Shown: positions 10,614-19,919, counted from the first letter of the stretch. The stretch: 64,000 bases of DNA from PBB1 sp040400875 (GCA_040400875.1 JBBAPK010000006.1:27985-91984), one strand, 5' to 3'. Numbers and translations are program-made. The notes: generated by a model not told the origin, from the letters alone.

Positions 10614-11303
10614 TCAGCGCGCGCCGAAGATCGCCGAGCCCACCCGCACGATGGTGGCGCCTTCGGCGATGGCGGCCTCGAGATCGCCGGTCATGCCCAT
10701 CGACAAGGTGTCCAGCGCCAGCCCCTGGTGCTGCTGCAACTGCATCAGCAGCGCGTGCAGCCGCGCATGCGGCGCGCGCTGCGCGGCCACGTCTGCTGCC
10801 GGTGCCGGAATGGCCATCAACCCGCGCAGGCGCACACCCGGCATCGCCGCCACCGCGCGGGCGACTTCGGGCACCTCGTCAATCGCAAGGCCCGACTTGC
10901 TGGCCTCGCCGCTGATGTTGACCTGCAAGCACAGCTGCAGCGGCGGCAGGTGCTCCGGGCGCTGCTCGCTCAGGCGTTGGGCGATCTTCAGCCGATCCAC
11001 CGAATGCACCCAGTCGAAATGCTCGGCCACAGCGCGGGTCTTGTTGGCTTGCAGCGGGCCGATCAGGTGCCACTCGATGCGCTCGCGCAAGTCGGCGAGC
11101 ACGCTGATCTTGTCGATCGCTTCGGCCACGTAGTTTTCGCCAAAGCAGCGCGCGCCGGCATCGAAGGCCGCTCGCAGCGCATCGGGCGGGAAGGTCTTGC
11201 CCACGGCCAGCAGCGTGACGCTTTGCGCGGGCCTGCCGGCATCGGCGCTGGCCCGCTCGATGCGCAGTCGTACTTGATGAAGGTTGTCTGCGATCGTCGC
11301 CAT
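10614..11303 (-). CDS. yggS: YggS/PLPBP-family pyridoxal phosphate homeostasis protein
   Basis: A 229-residue PLP-binding protein of the YggS/PROSC family. It has no known catalytic reaction and acts in vitamin B6 and amino-acid homeostasis. The PLP lysine lies in LLAVGKTFP near the N-terminus; FGENYVAEAIDK, WHLIGPLQANK, LSMGMTGDLEAAI and the C-terminal VRVGSAIFGAR are all family signatures. It is divergent from pilT, with an 85-bp gap, and next to proC, an arrangement known in many bacteria. Confidence 0.92.
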   Translation of the reverse strand: MATIADNLHQVRLRIERASADAGRPAQSVTLLAVGKTFPPDALRAAFDAGARCFGENYVAEAIDKISVLADLRERIEWHLIGPLQANKTRAVAEHFDWVHSVDRLKIAQRLSEQRPEHLPPLQLCLQVNISGEASKSGLAIDEVPEVARAVAAMPGVRLRGLMAIPAPAADVAAQRAPHARLHALLMQLQQHQGLALDTLSMGMTGDLEAAIAEGATIVRVGSAIFGAR

Positions 11304-11388
11304 AATCGGCTGCAGTATCCGTTACCCAGGCGGCCCCGGGCACCCGATCAGCCGAGCCACATCGCCCCCGCATCCAGAGCGAGCCCCC

Positions 11389-12432
11389 ATGGACATCTCC
11401 CAACTGCTGGCGTTTTCGGTCAAGAACAAAGCCTCGGACTTGCACCTGTCGGCCGGGCTGCCGCCGATGATCCGGGTGCACGGCGATGTGCGCCGCATCA
11501 ACGTCGAGCCGCTCGAGCACAAAGACGTGACGGCCATGGTCTACGACATCATGAACGACTCGCAGCGCAAGGCCTACGAAGAGCTGCTCGAGTGCGACTT
11601 CTCGTTCGAGATCCAGGGGCTGGCGCGCTTTCGGGTGAATGCGTTCAATCAGAACCGTGGTGCGGGCGCGGTGTTTCGCACCATCCCGTCCAAGATCCTC
11701 AGCCTTGAGCAGCTCAACGCGCCCAAGGTGTTCGCCGAGCTGGCGCTGCGCCCGCGCGGCATGGTGCTGGTGACCGGCCCGACCGGCTCGGGCAAATCCA
11801 CCACGCTGGCCGCGATGGTCAACCACCTCAATGAAAACGAGTACGGCCACGTGCTTACGGTGGAAGACCCGATCGAGTTCGTGCACGAATCGAAAAAGTG
11901 CCTCATCAACCAGCGCGAAGTCGGCCCCCACACGCTGAGCTTTTCGAACGCCTTGCGCTCGGCGCTGCGCGAAGACCCGGACGCGATATTGGTCGGCGAG
12001 ATGCGCGACTTGGAGACCATCCGCCTGGCGCTGACCGCCGCCGAAACCGGCCACCTGGTGTTCGGCACGCTGCACACCTCGAGTGCCGCCAAGACCGTCG
12101 ACCGCATCGTCGACGTCTTTCCGGCAGCCGAAAAGGAGATGGTTCGCGCGATGCTGTCCGAGTCGCTGGTGGGTGTGATCTCGCAAACGCTGTGTAAGAC
12201 CAAGGACGGCAGCGGCCGCGTCGCCGCCCACGAAATCATGCTGGGCACGCCGGCCATCCGCAACCTGATCCGCGAAAGCAAGATCGCGCAGATGTATTCA
12301 TCCATACAGACCGGCAACAGCATGGGCATGCAAACGCTGGACCAGAACCTTGCGGAACTGGTGCGCCGCAACGTGGTCTCGCCAGCCGAAGCGCGCGCCA
12401 AGGCCAAGTTCCCCGAGAACTTCCCCGGCTAA
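11389..12432 (+). CDS. pilT: Type IV pilus retraction ATPase PilT
   Basis: PilT is a hexameric cytoplasmic ATPase that depolymerises type IV pili and drives twitching motility and DNA uptake. The 347-residue length is standard. It begins MDISQLLAFSVKNKASDLHLSAG and carries Walker A GPTGSGKST (residues 130-138), an Asp box, Walker B DAILVGEMRD, the His box (ETGHLVFGTLHT) and a C-terminal AIRNLIRE region. The frame is open upstream, but the ATG at 11389 gives the standard N-terminus. pilU follows 51 bp downstream. Confidence 0.97.
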   Translation: MDISQLLAFSVKNKASDLHLSAGLPPMIRVHGDVRRINVEPLEHKDVTAMVYDIMNDSQRKAYEELLECDFSFEIQGLARFRVNAFNQNRGAGAVFRTIPSKILSLEQLNAPKVFAELALRPRGMVLVTGPTGSGKSTTLAAMVNHLNENEYGHVLTVEDPIEFVHESKKCLINQREVGPHTLSFSNALRSALREDPDAILVGEMRDLETIRLALTAAETGHLVFGTLHTSSAAKTVDRIVDVFPAAEKEMVRAMLSESLVGVISQTLCKTKDGSGRVAAHEIMLGTPAIRNLIRESKIAQMYSSIQTGNSMGMQTLDQNLAELVRRNVVSPAEARAKAKFPENFPG

Positions 12433-12483
12433 ACCTCAGACCGAACGCGCGACCGGGCGACGGCACAGTCAAAGGAAACCGAC

Positions 12484-13620
12484 ATGGAACGCGAACAGGC
12501 CTCGAAATTCATCAACGACCTGCTGCGCCTGATGGTCTCGCGCGGCGGCTCGGATCTGTTTTTGACCTGCGACTTTCCGCCGGCGATCAAGGTCGACGGC
12601 AAGGTGACCAAGGTGTCGCCGCAGCCGCTGTCAGCGCTGCACACCATGGCCCTGGCGCGCTCGGTCATGAACGACAAGCAAGCCGGCGAGTTCGAGCGCA
12701 CCAAGGAGTGCAACTTCGCGATCTCGCCGCAGGGCATCGGGCGCTTTCGCATCAATGCCTTCGTTCAGCAAGGCAGCGTGGGCTTGGTGCTGCGAACCAT
12801 CCCGAAGGACCTGCCCACCATCGAGGGGCTGAACCTGCCCGCCGTGCTCAAGGAAGTGGCCATGACCAAGCGCGGTCTGGTGATCTTCGTGGGGGCCACC
12901 GGCTCGGGCAAGAGCACCTCGCTGGCCGCGATGGTCAATCACCGCAACGAAAACTCCTACGGCCACATCATCACCATCGAAGACCCGGTGGAGTTCGTGC
13001 ATCCGCACAAGAACTGCATCGTGACTCAGCGCGAGGTGGGCATCGACACCGACGGCTGGGGCATCGCGCTGAAGAACACGCTGCGCCAAGCGCCCGACGT
13101 GATCCTGATGGGCGAGATCCGCGACCGCGAAACCATGGAGCACGCGGTGTCCTTCGCCGAAACCGGCCACTTGTGCATGGCCACGCTGCACGCCAACAGC
13201 GCCAACCAGGCGCTTGATCGCATCATCAACTTCTTCCCCGAAGAGCGCCGTTCGCAGCTGCTGATGGACCTGTCGCTCAACCTCAAGGCGCTGGTGTCGC
13301 AGCGGCTGCTGCCCCGCCAGGAGGGCACCGGCCGTGCGGCAGCGGTCGAGCTCATGCTCAATTCACCGTTGATCTCCGACCTGATCTTCAAGGGCGAGGT
13401 GAGCGAGATCAAGGAAGTGATGAAGCGCTCGCGCGAGCAAGGCATGCAGACCTTCGACCAAAGCCTGTTCGACCTGTACGAGAGCCACATGGTCACCTAC
13501 CAGGACGCGATCCGCAATGCCGATTCGGTCAACGACCTGCGGCTGCAGATCAAGCTCAACAGCCAGCGCGCGCGCAACACCGACCTAGCCGCAGGCACCG
13601 AGCACCTGACCATCGTTTGA
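12484..13620 (+). CDS. pilU: PilT-dependent retraction ATPase PilU
   Basis: PilU is a PilT paralogue that assists pilus retraction under load. The 378-residue protein shares the PilT core: Walker A GATGSGKST, Walker B DVILMGEIRD and ETGHLCMATLHAN. It has the longer C-terminal tail typical of PilU (RQEGTGRAAAVELMLNSPLISDL onward). A Shine-Dalgarno AAGGA lies about 8 nt before the ATG. Its paralogy with the adjacent pilT and the co-directional spacing indicate one operon. Confidence 0.96.
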   Translation: MEREQASKFINDLLRLMVSRGGSDLFLTCDFPPAIKVDGKVTKVSPQPLSALHTMALARSVMNDKQAGEFERTKECNFAISPQGIGRFRINAFVQQGSVGLVLRTIPKDLPTIEGLNLPAVLKEVAMTKRGLVIFVGATGSGKSTSLAAMVNHRNENSYGHIITIEDPVEFVHPHKNCIVTQREVGIDTDGWGIALKNTLRQAPDVILMGEIRDRETMEHAVSFAETGHLCMATLHANSANQALDRIINFFPEERRSQLLMDLSLNLKALVSQRLLPRQEGTGRAAAVELMLNSPLISDLIFKGEVSEIKEVMKRSREQGMQTFDQSLFDLYESHMVTYQDAIRNADSVNDLRLQIKLNSQRARNTDLAAGTEHLTIV

Positions 13621-13640
13621 CGCCGTCTGGCCCGGCACCC

Positions 13641-14534
13641 ATGAGCCAGCGCATCGACGCCCCCATCGCGCCACAACGCTTGGCCTTCATCGGTCTGGGC
13701 GTCATGGGCGCGCCGATGGCCGCGCACCTGGCGCGCGCAGGCCATCAGGTCTGTGTGCACAACCGCAGCCCAGGCAAAGCCGATGCCTGGGCAGCCGAGC
13801 ACGGCGGCCGCGCGGCACCCACCGCGCGCGAGGCCGCCGCGGGTGCGGACTTCGTTTTTGCCTGCGTGGGAAACGACGACGATCTGCGCGATGTCACCGT
13901 GGGCGCTGATGGGGCTTTTGCCAGCATGCCGCCAGGTGCGGTCTTCATCGATCACACCACCGCGTCGGCGGCGCTGGCGCGCGAGCTGGGTGCTGCGGCG
14001 GCATCACGCGGGCTGCACTTCATCGATGCGCCGGTGTCGGGCGGCAATCTGGGTGCGATCAACGGCACGCTCACCGTCATGTGCGGCGGCGGTGCCGGGG
14101 CATTCGAGCGCGCCCGGCCGGTGGCCATGGCCTATGCCAAGGCGATGACGCTGCTGGGCGGCAGCGGCGCGGGTCAGCTCGCGAAGATGGTCAATCAGAT
14201 TGCCATCGCCGGCTTGCTGCAGGGGCTGTCCGAAGCCATCGCTTTCGGTGAGCGCGCCGGGCTCGACATGAAAGCGGTGCTCGCCGTGATCGGGCAGGGC
14301 GCGGCGCAAAGCTGGCAGATGGATCAGCGCGGCGGCACGATGGTCGACGGCCGGTTCGACTTCGGCTTCGCCGTCGACTGGATGCGCAAGGACCTCGGAC
14401 TGGTGCAGCAAGAGGCCAGCCGCAATGGATCAGTCCTGCCGGTGACCGCGCTGGTCGACCAGTTCTACGCCGAGGTGCAACTTGCCGGCGGCGGTCGCTG
14501 GGACACCTCGAGCCTGATCACGCGGCTGCGCTGA
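13641..14534 (+). CDS. NAD(P)-dependent 3-hydroxyisobutyrate dehydrogenase-family oxidoreductase
   Basis: A 297-residue beta-hydroxyacid dehydrogenase. The N-terminal Rossmann motif is FIGLGVMGAPMAAHLARAGH; the substrate loop has DAPVSGGNLGAINGTL and the catalytic lysine is in GQLAKMVNQIAI. These fit the HIBADH/tartronate-semialdehyde reductase superfamily, which oxidises or reduces short 2- or 3-hydroxy acids. The exact substrate cannot be decided. An upstream TTG overlaps the pilU stop codon; the ATG at 13641 fits the family better. It sits 20 bp after pilU but no link to pili is apparent. Confidence 0.85.
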   Translation: MSQRIDAPIAPQRLAFIGLGVMGAPMAAHLARAGHQVCVHNRSPGKADAWAAEHGGRAAPTAREAAAGADFVFACVGNDDDLRDVTVGADGAFASMPPGAVFIDHTTASAALARELGAAAASRGLHFIDAPVSGGNLGAINGTLTVMCGGGAGAFERARPVAMAYAKAMTLLGGSGAGQLAKMVNQIAIAGLLQGLSEAIAFGERAGLDMKAVLAVIGQGAAQSWQMDQRGGTMVDGRFDFGFAVDWMRKDLGLVQQEASRNGSVLPVTALVDQFYAEVQLAGGGRWDTSSLITRLR

Positions 14535-14549
14535 GCCACACCCGGGCTT

Positions 14550-15230
14550 TTAGCGCACGGACGCGGCGGGCTTGTTGTCGGCGCTCGAAGCCGGCATGGT
14601 CTTCATCGCGGCGAGTTCGGCCTCGGTGAGGATCTCGAACACCTTCACCACCTTGCGCACATCGCTGACGCTGCGCGCAGTTTCAGCGGCCTGCGTGGCC
14701 TCGCGCTCGGTGACGCGGCCCATCAGGTAGACGGTGCCGCGCTGGCTCACCACCTTCACCACATTGGCCAGCAAATCTTTCGAGTCCACCAAGGCGGCCT
14801 TGACCCGGCTGGTCAGCAGCGTCTCGCTGCCAAAGCTGGACGCCGGCAAGGTGCTGAGCACCGCGACTTCATTGACGATGGAGCGCACCTTGTCGATGCG
14901 CGAGACGGTCTGCTCGGCCAGCTTGCGGTCGTCCTCGCTGGTCACATCGCCCACGATGAGCACCAGTTGGTTGTAGCTGGTCACGCTGACGTTGCCGCGC
15001 TTGCCAAGAACATCGCCCAGCCGGTTGGCGGCCTTGAGTTCGATGGCCTCGTCTTCGATCTGCGAGCCGGTCGTGCGCCGGTCGATCAGGACCACGCTGC
15101 TGCCCACCACGGCGCTGCCCAGCAACAGCGGAAAACACGCGGTGAGCGAGGTCGAAGCCGCCAGCGCGATCAAAAGCGTTGCGCTCAAGCGCACCAGTGA
15201 GGGAGAGCGGTTCATGCCAGCCTTGTTCAT
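14550..15230 (-). CDS. dolP: Outer-membrane BON-domain lipoprotein (DolP/YraP-like)
   Basis: A 226-residue exported lipoprotein: signal peptide (SATLLIALAASTSLTAC) with a lipobox LTAC, followed by GSAVVGSSVVLIDRRTTGSQIEDE, which is typical of DolP, and then two BON domains (about residues 70-135 and 145-215; LIVGDVTSEDDRKLAE and VYLMGRVTEREATQA). DolP binds anionic phospholipid and supports outer-membrane integrity. The start codon overlaps the diaA stop by 4 nt (ATGA); a second ATG five codons later is also possible. Gene order yraN-diaA-dolP matches that of E. coli. Confidence 0.88.
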   Translation of the reverse strand: MNKAGMNRSPSLVRLSATLLIALAASTSLTACFPLLLGSAVVGSSVVLIDRRTTGSQIEDEAIELKAANRLGDVLGKRGNVSVTSYNQLVLIVGDVTSEDDRKLAEQTVSRIDKVRSIVNEVAVLSTLPASSFGSETLLTSRVKAALVDSKDLLANVVKVVSQRGTVYLMGRVTEREATQAAETARSVSDVRKVVKVFEILTEAELAAMKTMPASSADNKPAASVR

Positions 15231-15817
15231 TCCTGTTCACCGAGCAATTGGAAGTCGATCGCATCGCACAGGCAATGCAGTGACAGCAGGTGGACCTCTT
15301 GGATGCGCGCCGTGCGGTCGTGGGGCACCGCAATGAGCACATCGGTGTCGCTCAGCAGCGCGCGCAAACGACCGCCGGTGCGCCCGGTCAGCGCCACCAC
15401 CGTCATTTCCCTGGCGTGCGCGGCCTCGATGGCGGCCAGCACGTTGGCCGAGTTGCCGCTGGTGCTGATGGCGATCAGCACATCACCCGGTTGGCCGAGG
15501 GCCTGAACCTGCTTTGAGTAGATCGAGGCGAAGTCATAGTCATTGCCAATCGCCGTCAAGATGGAGGTGTCGGTGGTCAGCGCGATGGCCGCCAGGCCAG
15601 GCCGCTCGCGCTCAAAGCGCCCCACCAGTTCGGCCGCAAAGTGCTGCGCGTCGGCGGCCGATCCGCCGTTGCCACAAGCCATCACCTTGCCCCCGCCGGT
15701 GATGCTGCCCATCACCGCGTCGACCGCCTCGGCAATCGATTTGCTCAAGGGTTCAGCGGCGGCGTACTTGAGGTCGGCACTGTCGAAAAACTGCTGCTGA
15801 ATGCGTTGCTGGACCAT
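15227..15817 (-). CDS. diaA: SIS-domain protein, DiaA/GmhA-like
   Basis: A 196-residue sugar isomerase (SIS) domain protein. Visible motifs are VMACGNGGSAADAQHFAAELVGRF, the SIS phosphosugar loop ISTSGNSANV and the C-terminal IQEVHLLSLHCLCDAID. Sequence alone fits both DiaA (DnaA initiator-associating factor) and GmhA (sedoheptulose-7-phosphate isomerase). The position between yraN and dolP, as in E. coli, favours DiaA. The ATG begins MVQQRIQQQFFDSADLKY, the usual DiaA start; upstream in-frame codons are not family-like. Confidence 0.88.
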   Translation of the reverse strand: MVQQRIQQQFFDSADLKYAAAEPLSKSIAEAVDAVMGSITGGGKVMACGNGGSAADAQHFAAELVGRFERERPGLAAIALTTDTSILTAIGNDYDFASIYSKQVQALGQPGDVLIAISTSGNSANVLAAIEAAHAREMTVVALTGRTGGRLRALLSDTDVLIAVPHDRTARIQEVHLLSLHCLCDAIDFQLLGEQE

Positions 15818-15867
15818 GGCGGGGGATGATATGCCAGCGACTTTTGACGGCCCGTGCCACGGGGGCA

Positions 15868-16239
15868 TCAGGCCGCGTCGAAGGCGCCGCGCAGCCACTC
15901 GATGTGTGCGCCTTCGATGGCCACCACATCGAAGCGACACGCCGGCGGCGACGCGAAAGCCCGCAAGTAGCAGCGTGCCGCAAAGATCACGCTGCGCTGC
16001 TTGGCAGCACTCACGCTGCCAGCGGCACCGCCAAAACCGGCACCCTTGCGCGTTCTGACCTCAACGAAGACCAGCGTGCCATCGCTCTCGCGCACGATGA
16101 GGTCGATTTCGCCGCCCCGCGCGTTCGGCCCTGCAGCCACCCGATAATTGCGACGCACCAGCGTGAGCCCACGGGCCAGAAGGTACGCCAACGCACGGGA
16201 TTCACCGTCCTCTCCTATCGCCTTCGTCGTGAGCACCAT
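15868..16239 (-). CDS. yraN: UPF0102 (YraN) nuclease-fold protein
   Basis: A 123-residue protein of the YraN/UPF0102 family with a predicted restriction-endonuclease-like fold. The motifs GEIDLIVRE and LVFVEVRTRK correspond to the D-(E/Q)xK-type core. Its cellular role is not firmly known. It lies upstream of diaA-dolP in a likely operon. Its ATG (16239) lies 11 nt inside the divergent rsmI gene if rsmI starts at GTG 16229, so the two genes overlap at their 5' ends. Confidence 0.88.
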   Translation of the reverse strand: MVLTTKAIGEDGESRALAYLLARGLTLVRRNYRVAAGPNARGGEIDLIVRESDGTLVFVEVRTRKGAGFGGAAGSVSAAKQRSVIFAARCYLRAFASPPACRFDVVAIEGAHIEWLRGAFDAA

Positions 16240-17146
16240 CGCCTCCTCCCCACTCCTTGCGGCCGCTGCGGCAGCGGCCGGTCATCAGCAGTATCCCGCC
16301 AGCGCCCTGTATGTGGTGGCCACACCCATCGGCAATCTGGCCGATCTGACGCTGCGCGCCATCCATGTGCTGTCGCTGGTCGATGCGCTGGCTTGCGAAG
16401 ACACGCGCCACAGCGCGCCGCTGCTGCGCCATCTGGGTCTGGACAAGCCGCTGCTCGCGGTGCACCAGCACAACGAGCTGTCGTCGGCCGGCGATGTGAT
16501 CACGCGGCTGTCGCGCGGCGAGCGCGTGGCCTATGTCAGCGATGCCGGCACCCCGGGTGTCAGCGACCCCGGCGCAGCACTCGTCGCGGCGGTGGCGGCC
16601 GCGGGCTACCGGGTGGTGGCGGTGCCGGGTGCGAGCAGCGCGATCGCCGCCGTCAGCGTGGCGGGCGACACGCTGGGCAGCGGCTTTCGCTTCATCGGCT
16701 TTCTGCCGGCCAAGGGCGCAGAGCGCTCGCAGGCACTGGCGGCGCTGGCCGCGAGCGTCGACACGCAGGTGCTGTTCGAAGCGCCCCACCGCATCGAATC
16801 GCTGCTGCAGTCGCTGGGTGAATGTTGTGGCTCGCGTGCGGTGACCGTGTGCCGCGAGCTGACCAAGCAGTTTGAAACCGTGATCACGCTGCCGGCGTCG
16901 GCCCTGGCGCCCTGGGCTGCGGCCGACGCCAACCGACTGCGCGGCGAGTTCGTGCTGGTGGTGCACGCGATGGCCGCGGTGGCGTCGGCCGACGAGTCGG
17001 CGCGGCACGACGCCATGCTGCGCACCTTGCTCGCCGAGCTGCCGCTCAAGCAGGCGGTGTCGCTGACCGCCACGCTCAGTGGCGCACCTCGCAATGCGCT
17101 CTACGCCCGCGCCCTCGAGCTGAAAGACGCCGAATCACCGCCTTGA
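16229..17146 (+). CDS. rsmI: 16S rRNA (cytidine-1402-2'-O)-methyltransferase
   Basis: RsmI methylates the ribose of C1402 in the decoding centre of 16S rRNA using SAM. The 305-residue protein has the tetrapyrrole-methylase fold: LYVVATPIGNLADLTLRAI, CEDTRHSAPLL, VSDAGTPGVSDPGA, VPGASSAIAAVSVAG and LFEAPHRIESLL. I chose GTG 16229 (VSTIASSPLL), which leaves about 22 residues before the conserved LYVV block. No ATG lies between the antisense overlap and that block. It is divergent from yraN, as in E. coli. Confidence 0.93.
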   Translation: MSTIASSPLLAAAAAAAGHQQYPASALYVVATPIGNLADLTLRAIHVLSLVDALACEDTRHSAPLLRHLGLDKPLLAVHQHNELSSAGDVITRLSRGERVAYVSDAGTPGVSDPGAALVAAVAAAGYRVVAVPGASSAIAAVSVAGDTLGSGFRFIGFLPAKGAERSQALAALAASVDTQVLFEAPHRIESLLQSLGECCGSRAVTVCRELTKQFETVITLPASALAPWAAADANRLRGEFVLVVHAMAAVASADESARHDAMLRTLLAELPLKQAVSLTATLSGAPRNALYARALELKDAESPP

Positions 17147-17241
17147 TGCGGCATCCCGGCTGGCCACCTTCGGCCTGCGCACGGAACGCTTGCGCCGATG
17201 TGCCACTCCTACAATGAATTTCGAGTCCTGAAGGATTGCCC

Positions 17242-18717
17242 ATGATCTCCCGCGAACCCACCATCGAGCGCCTGGCCATCGCGCAGCAGTTGCTGCTCGA
17301 GCCCTTCGGCCTGACCGAAGCGCAGCTGTCGCAGGCCTTGCAGGCCATCGCCACGCACCGCATCGACGATGCCGACCTGTACTTTCAGTACACGCGCAGC
17401 GAGGGCTGGAGCCTGGAAGAGGGCATCGTCAAGAGCGGCAGCTTCGGCATTGATCAGGGCGTGGGCGTGCGCGCGGTGGCTGGCGAGAAGACCGCCTTCG
17501 CCTACTCGGACGACATCTCCGCAGCCGCCCTGATGGATGCCGCACACACCGTGCGCACCATCGCTGCAGCCGGCCAGAGTCGGCGCGTCAAGGTCAATAC
17601 GCCGCACAAGCTGGCAACCAGCCGCGCGCTGTACCTGCCGATGGATCCGATCGGCTCGCTCGACAGCACCGCCAAGGTGGCACTGCTCGAGCGCATCGAG
17701 AAAATGGCCCGCGCCAAAGACCCGCGCATCAAGCAGGTGATGGCCAGCCTGTCCGGCGAATACGACGTGGTGCTGGTGGCGCGCGCCGACGGCACCCGGG
17801 CCGCCGATGTGCGCCCGCTGGTGCGGCTGGGGCTGTCGGTGATCGCCGAGCAGACCATCGCCGGTGAAGTGCGTCGCGAAACCGGCAGCGGCGGTGGCGG
17901 CGGGCGCTTCGGCTACGCCCACTTCAACGACAGCGTGATCGAAGGCTATGTGAACGACGCCGTGAACGCCGCGCTCACCAACCTCGAATCGCGTGCGGCC
18001 AAGGCCGGCGAGATGAGCGTGGTGCTGGGCTCGGGCTGGCCGGGCGTGCTGCTGCACGAAGCCATCGGCCACGGCCTCGAGGGTGACTTCAACCGCAAGG
18101 GCTCGAGCGCCTTCAGCGGCCGCATCGGCCAGCGCGTGGCGGCCAAGGGCGTCACGGTGCTCGACGACGGCACGCTGCCCGACCGGCGCGGCTCGATGAA
18201 CATCGACGATGAAGGCCACGCCAGCCAGCGCAATGTGCTGATCGAAGACGGCATCCTCAAGGGCTACTTGCAAGACTCGATGAACGCGCGCCTGATGGGC
18301 GTCAAGCCCACCGGCAACGGCCGGCGCGAAAGCTATGCCGCCGTGCCGATGCCGCGCATGACCAACACCTATATGCTGGCCGGCGACAAGACCAAGGAAG
18401 AAATCATCGCCGGCCTGCGGCGCGGGCTGTACGCCAGCAACTTCGGCGGCGGCCAGGTCGACATCACCAGCGGCAAGTTCGTGTTCTCGGCGAGCGAGGC
18501 CTTCTGGGTCGAAAACGGCAAGATCCAGTACCCGGTCAAGGGTGCCACCATCATCGGCAACGGCCCCGACGCGCTCACCCGCGTGAGCATGATCGGCAAC
18601 GACCTGAAGCTCGACCCCGGCGTGGGCACCTGCGGCAAGGAAGGCCAAAGCGTGCCCGTCGGCGTGGGCCAGCCCACCTTGCGCATCGACCGCCTGACCG
18701 TGGGCGGCACCGCCTGA
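17242..18717 (+). CDS. tldD: Metalloprotease TldD
   Basis: TldD is one half of the TldD/TldE(PmbA) zinc protease that processes microcin precursors and degrades small unfolded peptides. The 491-residue protein carries the zinc motif HEAIGHGLEGD (HExxxH) with the later Cys ligand region LDPGVGTCGKEGQ. A strong AAGGA Shine-Dalgarno sits 6 nt before the ATG, which decides the start over a TTG two codons upstream. Its partner pmbA is not in the window. Confidence 0.95.
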   Translation: MISREPTIERLAIAQQLLLEPFGLTEAQLSQALQAIATHRIDDADLYFQYTRSEGWSLEEGIVKSGSFGIDQGVGVRAVAGEKTAFAYSDDISAAALMDAAHTVRTIAAAGQSRRVKVNTPHKLATSRALYLPMDPIGSLDSTAKVALLERIEKMARAKDPRIKQVMASLSGEYDVVLVARADGTRAADVRPLVRLGLSVIAEQTIAGEVRRETGSGGGGGRFGYAHFNDSVIEGYVNDAVNAALTNLESRAAKAGEMSVVLGSGWPGVLLHEAIGHGLEGDFNRKGSSAFSGRIGQRVAAKGVTVLDDGTLPDRRGSMNIDDEGHASQRNVLIEDGILKGYLQDSMNARLMGVKPTGNGRRESYAAVPMPRMTNTYMLAGDKTKEEIIAGLRRGLYASNFGGGQVDITSGKFVFSASEAFWVENGKIQYPVKGATIIGNGPDALTRVSMIGNDLKLDPGVGTCGKEGQSVPVGVGQPTLRIDRLTVGGTA

Positions 18718-18768
18718 GCCGCGAGCGCGCACACACCCAACCCATTCATTGCAGACCCGGAGCCTGAC

Positions 18769-19875
18769 ATGTCCGAGCCCCTCAACGGCCGTTACCCCCT
18801 GAGCGAAAAAACCAGCCAGACCGACGACGAACGCATCGTCGACGTGACACCGCTGCCGCCGCCCGAGCACCTGATCCGTTTTTTCCCGATCCGCGGCACG
18901 CCGGTCGAAAAACTGGTCGCTGACACCCGCGAGCGCATTCGCCAGATCATGACCGGCCACGACGACCGGCTGCTGGTGATCATGGGCCCATGCTCCATTC
19001 ACGACCCGGCGGCAGCGCTCGAATACGCGGCCCGGCTCAAGGCGCTGCGTGATCAGCACGCCGACACGCTCGAGATCGTCATGCGCGTGTACTTCGAAAA
19101 GCCGCGCACCACGGTCGGCTGGAAAGGCCTGATCAACGACCCCTACCTGGATGAGAGCTACCGCATCGACGAGGGCCTGCGCATGGCTCGCCAGCTGCTG
19201 CTCGAGATCAACCGCATGGGCATGCCGGCAGGCAGCGAGTTCCTGGACGTGATCTCGCCGCAGTACCTCGGTGACCTGATCGCCTGGGGCGCCATCGGCG
19301 CGCGCACCACCGAAAGCCAGGTGCACCGCGAACTGGCCTCGGGGCTGTCAGCACCTCTCGGCTTCAAGAACGGCACCGACGGCAACATCCGCATCGCCAC
19401 CGACGCCATCCAGTCGGCCTCGCGGCCGCACCACTTCCTGAGCGTGCACAAGAACGGCCAGGTCGCCATCGTCGAGACCAAGGGCAACCCCGACTGCCAC
19501 CTGATCCTGCGCGGCGGCAAGGCGCCCAACTACGACGCGGCCCACGTCGAAGCGGCCTGCAAGGACCTTGAAGCGGCCAAATTGCCGACCCCACTGATGG
19601 TCGACTGCTCGCACGCCAACAGCAGCAAGCAGCACGAAAAGCAGATCGAAGTGGCGGCCGACATCGGCGCGCAGATCTCGGCGGGCAGCCGCAGCATCTT
19701 CGGTGTGATGGTGGAAAGCCACCTCAACGCCGGCGCGCAGAAGTTCACCCCCGGCAAGGACGATGCGGCGAAGCTGGCCTACGGCCAGAGCATCACCGAT
19801 GCGTGCATTGGCTGGGACGACTCGGTGGGCGTGATCGACACACTCGCCGCGGCCGTCAAGGCAAGGCGCAAGTAA
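18769..19875 (+). CDS. aroG: 3-deoxy-7-phosphoheptulonate (DAHP) synthase, class I
   Basis: First enzyme of the shikimate pathway; it condenses phosphoenolpyruvate and erythrose 4-phosphate. The 368-residue protein matches the AroF/G/H type: LLVIMGPCSIHDPAAA, MRVYFEKPRTTVGWKGLINDP, GARTTESQVHRELASGLS, GFKNGTDG, HLILRGGKAPNYD and MVDCSHANSSK. The metal-binding Cys (GPCS), His and Glu environments are intact. Which aromatic amino acid inhibits it cannot be read with certainty. A hairpin follows the stop codon. Confidence 0.94.
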   Translation: MSEPLNGRYPLSEKTSQTDDERIVDVTPLPPPEHLIRFFPIRGTPVEKLVADTRERIRQIMTGHDDRLLVIMGPCSIHDPAAALEYAARLKALRDQHADTLEIVMRVYFEKPRTTVGWKGLINDPYLDESYRIDEGLRMARQLLLEINRMGMPAGSEFLDVISPQYLGDLIAWGAIGARTTESQVHRELASGLSAPLGFKNGTDGNIRIATDAIQSASRPHHFLSVHKNGQVAIVETKGNPDCHLILRGGKAPNYDAAHVEAACKDLEAAKLPTPLMVDCSHANSSKQHEKQIEVAADIGAQISAGSRSIFGVMVESHLNAGAQKFTPGKDDAAKLAYGQSITDACIGWDDSVGVIDTLAAAVKARRK

Positions 19876-19880
19876 GCGAA

Positions 19881-19910
19881 CGGCCGCCTCGCACCAAGGC
19901 GCGGCGGCCG
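19881..19910. terminator. Hairpin between convergent aroG and adenosyltransferase gene
   Basis: CGGCCGCC (19881-19888) pairs exactly with GGCGGCCG (19903-19910) across a 14-nt loop, in the 44-bp gap between two convergent genes. There is no U run. A terminator role is inferred from position. Confidence 0.45.
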
Positions 19911-19919
19911 GGCTTCAGT

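Noticed and set aside
17210..17215. TACAAT as a possible -10 for tldD
   Set aside because: No acceptable -35 at 15-19 bp upstream, so the promoter call is not supported.
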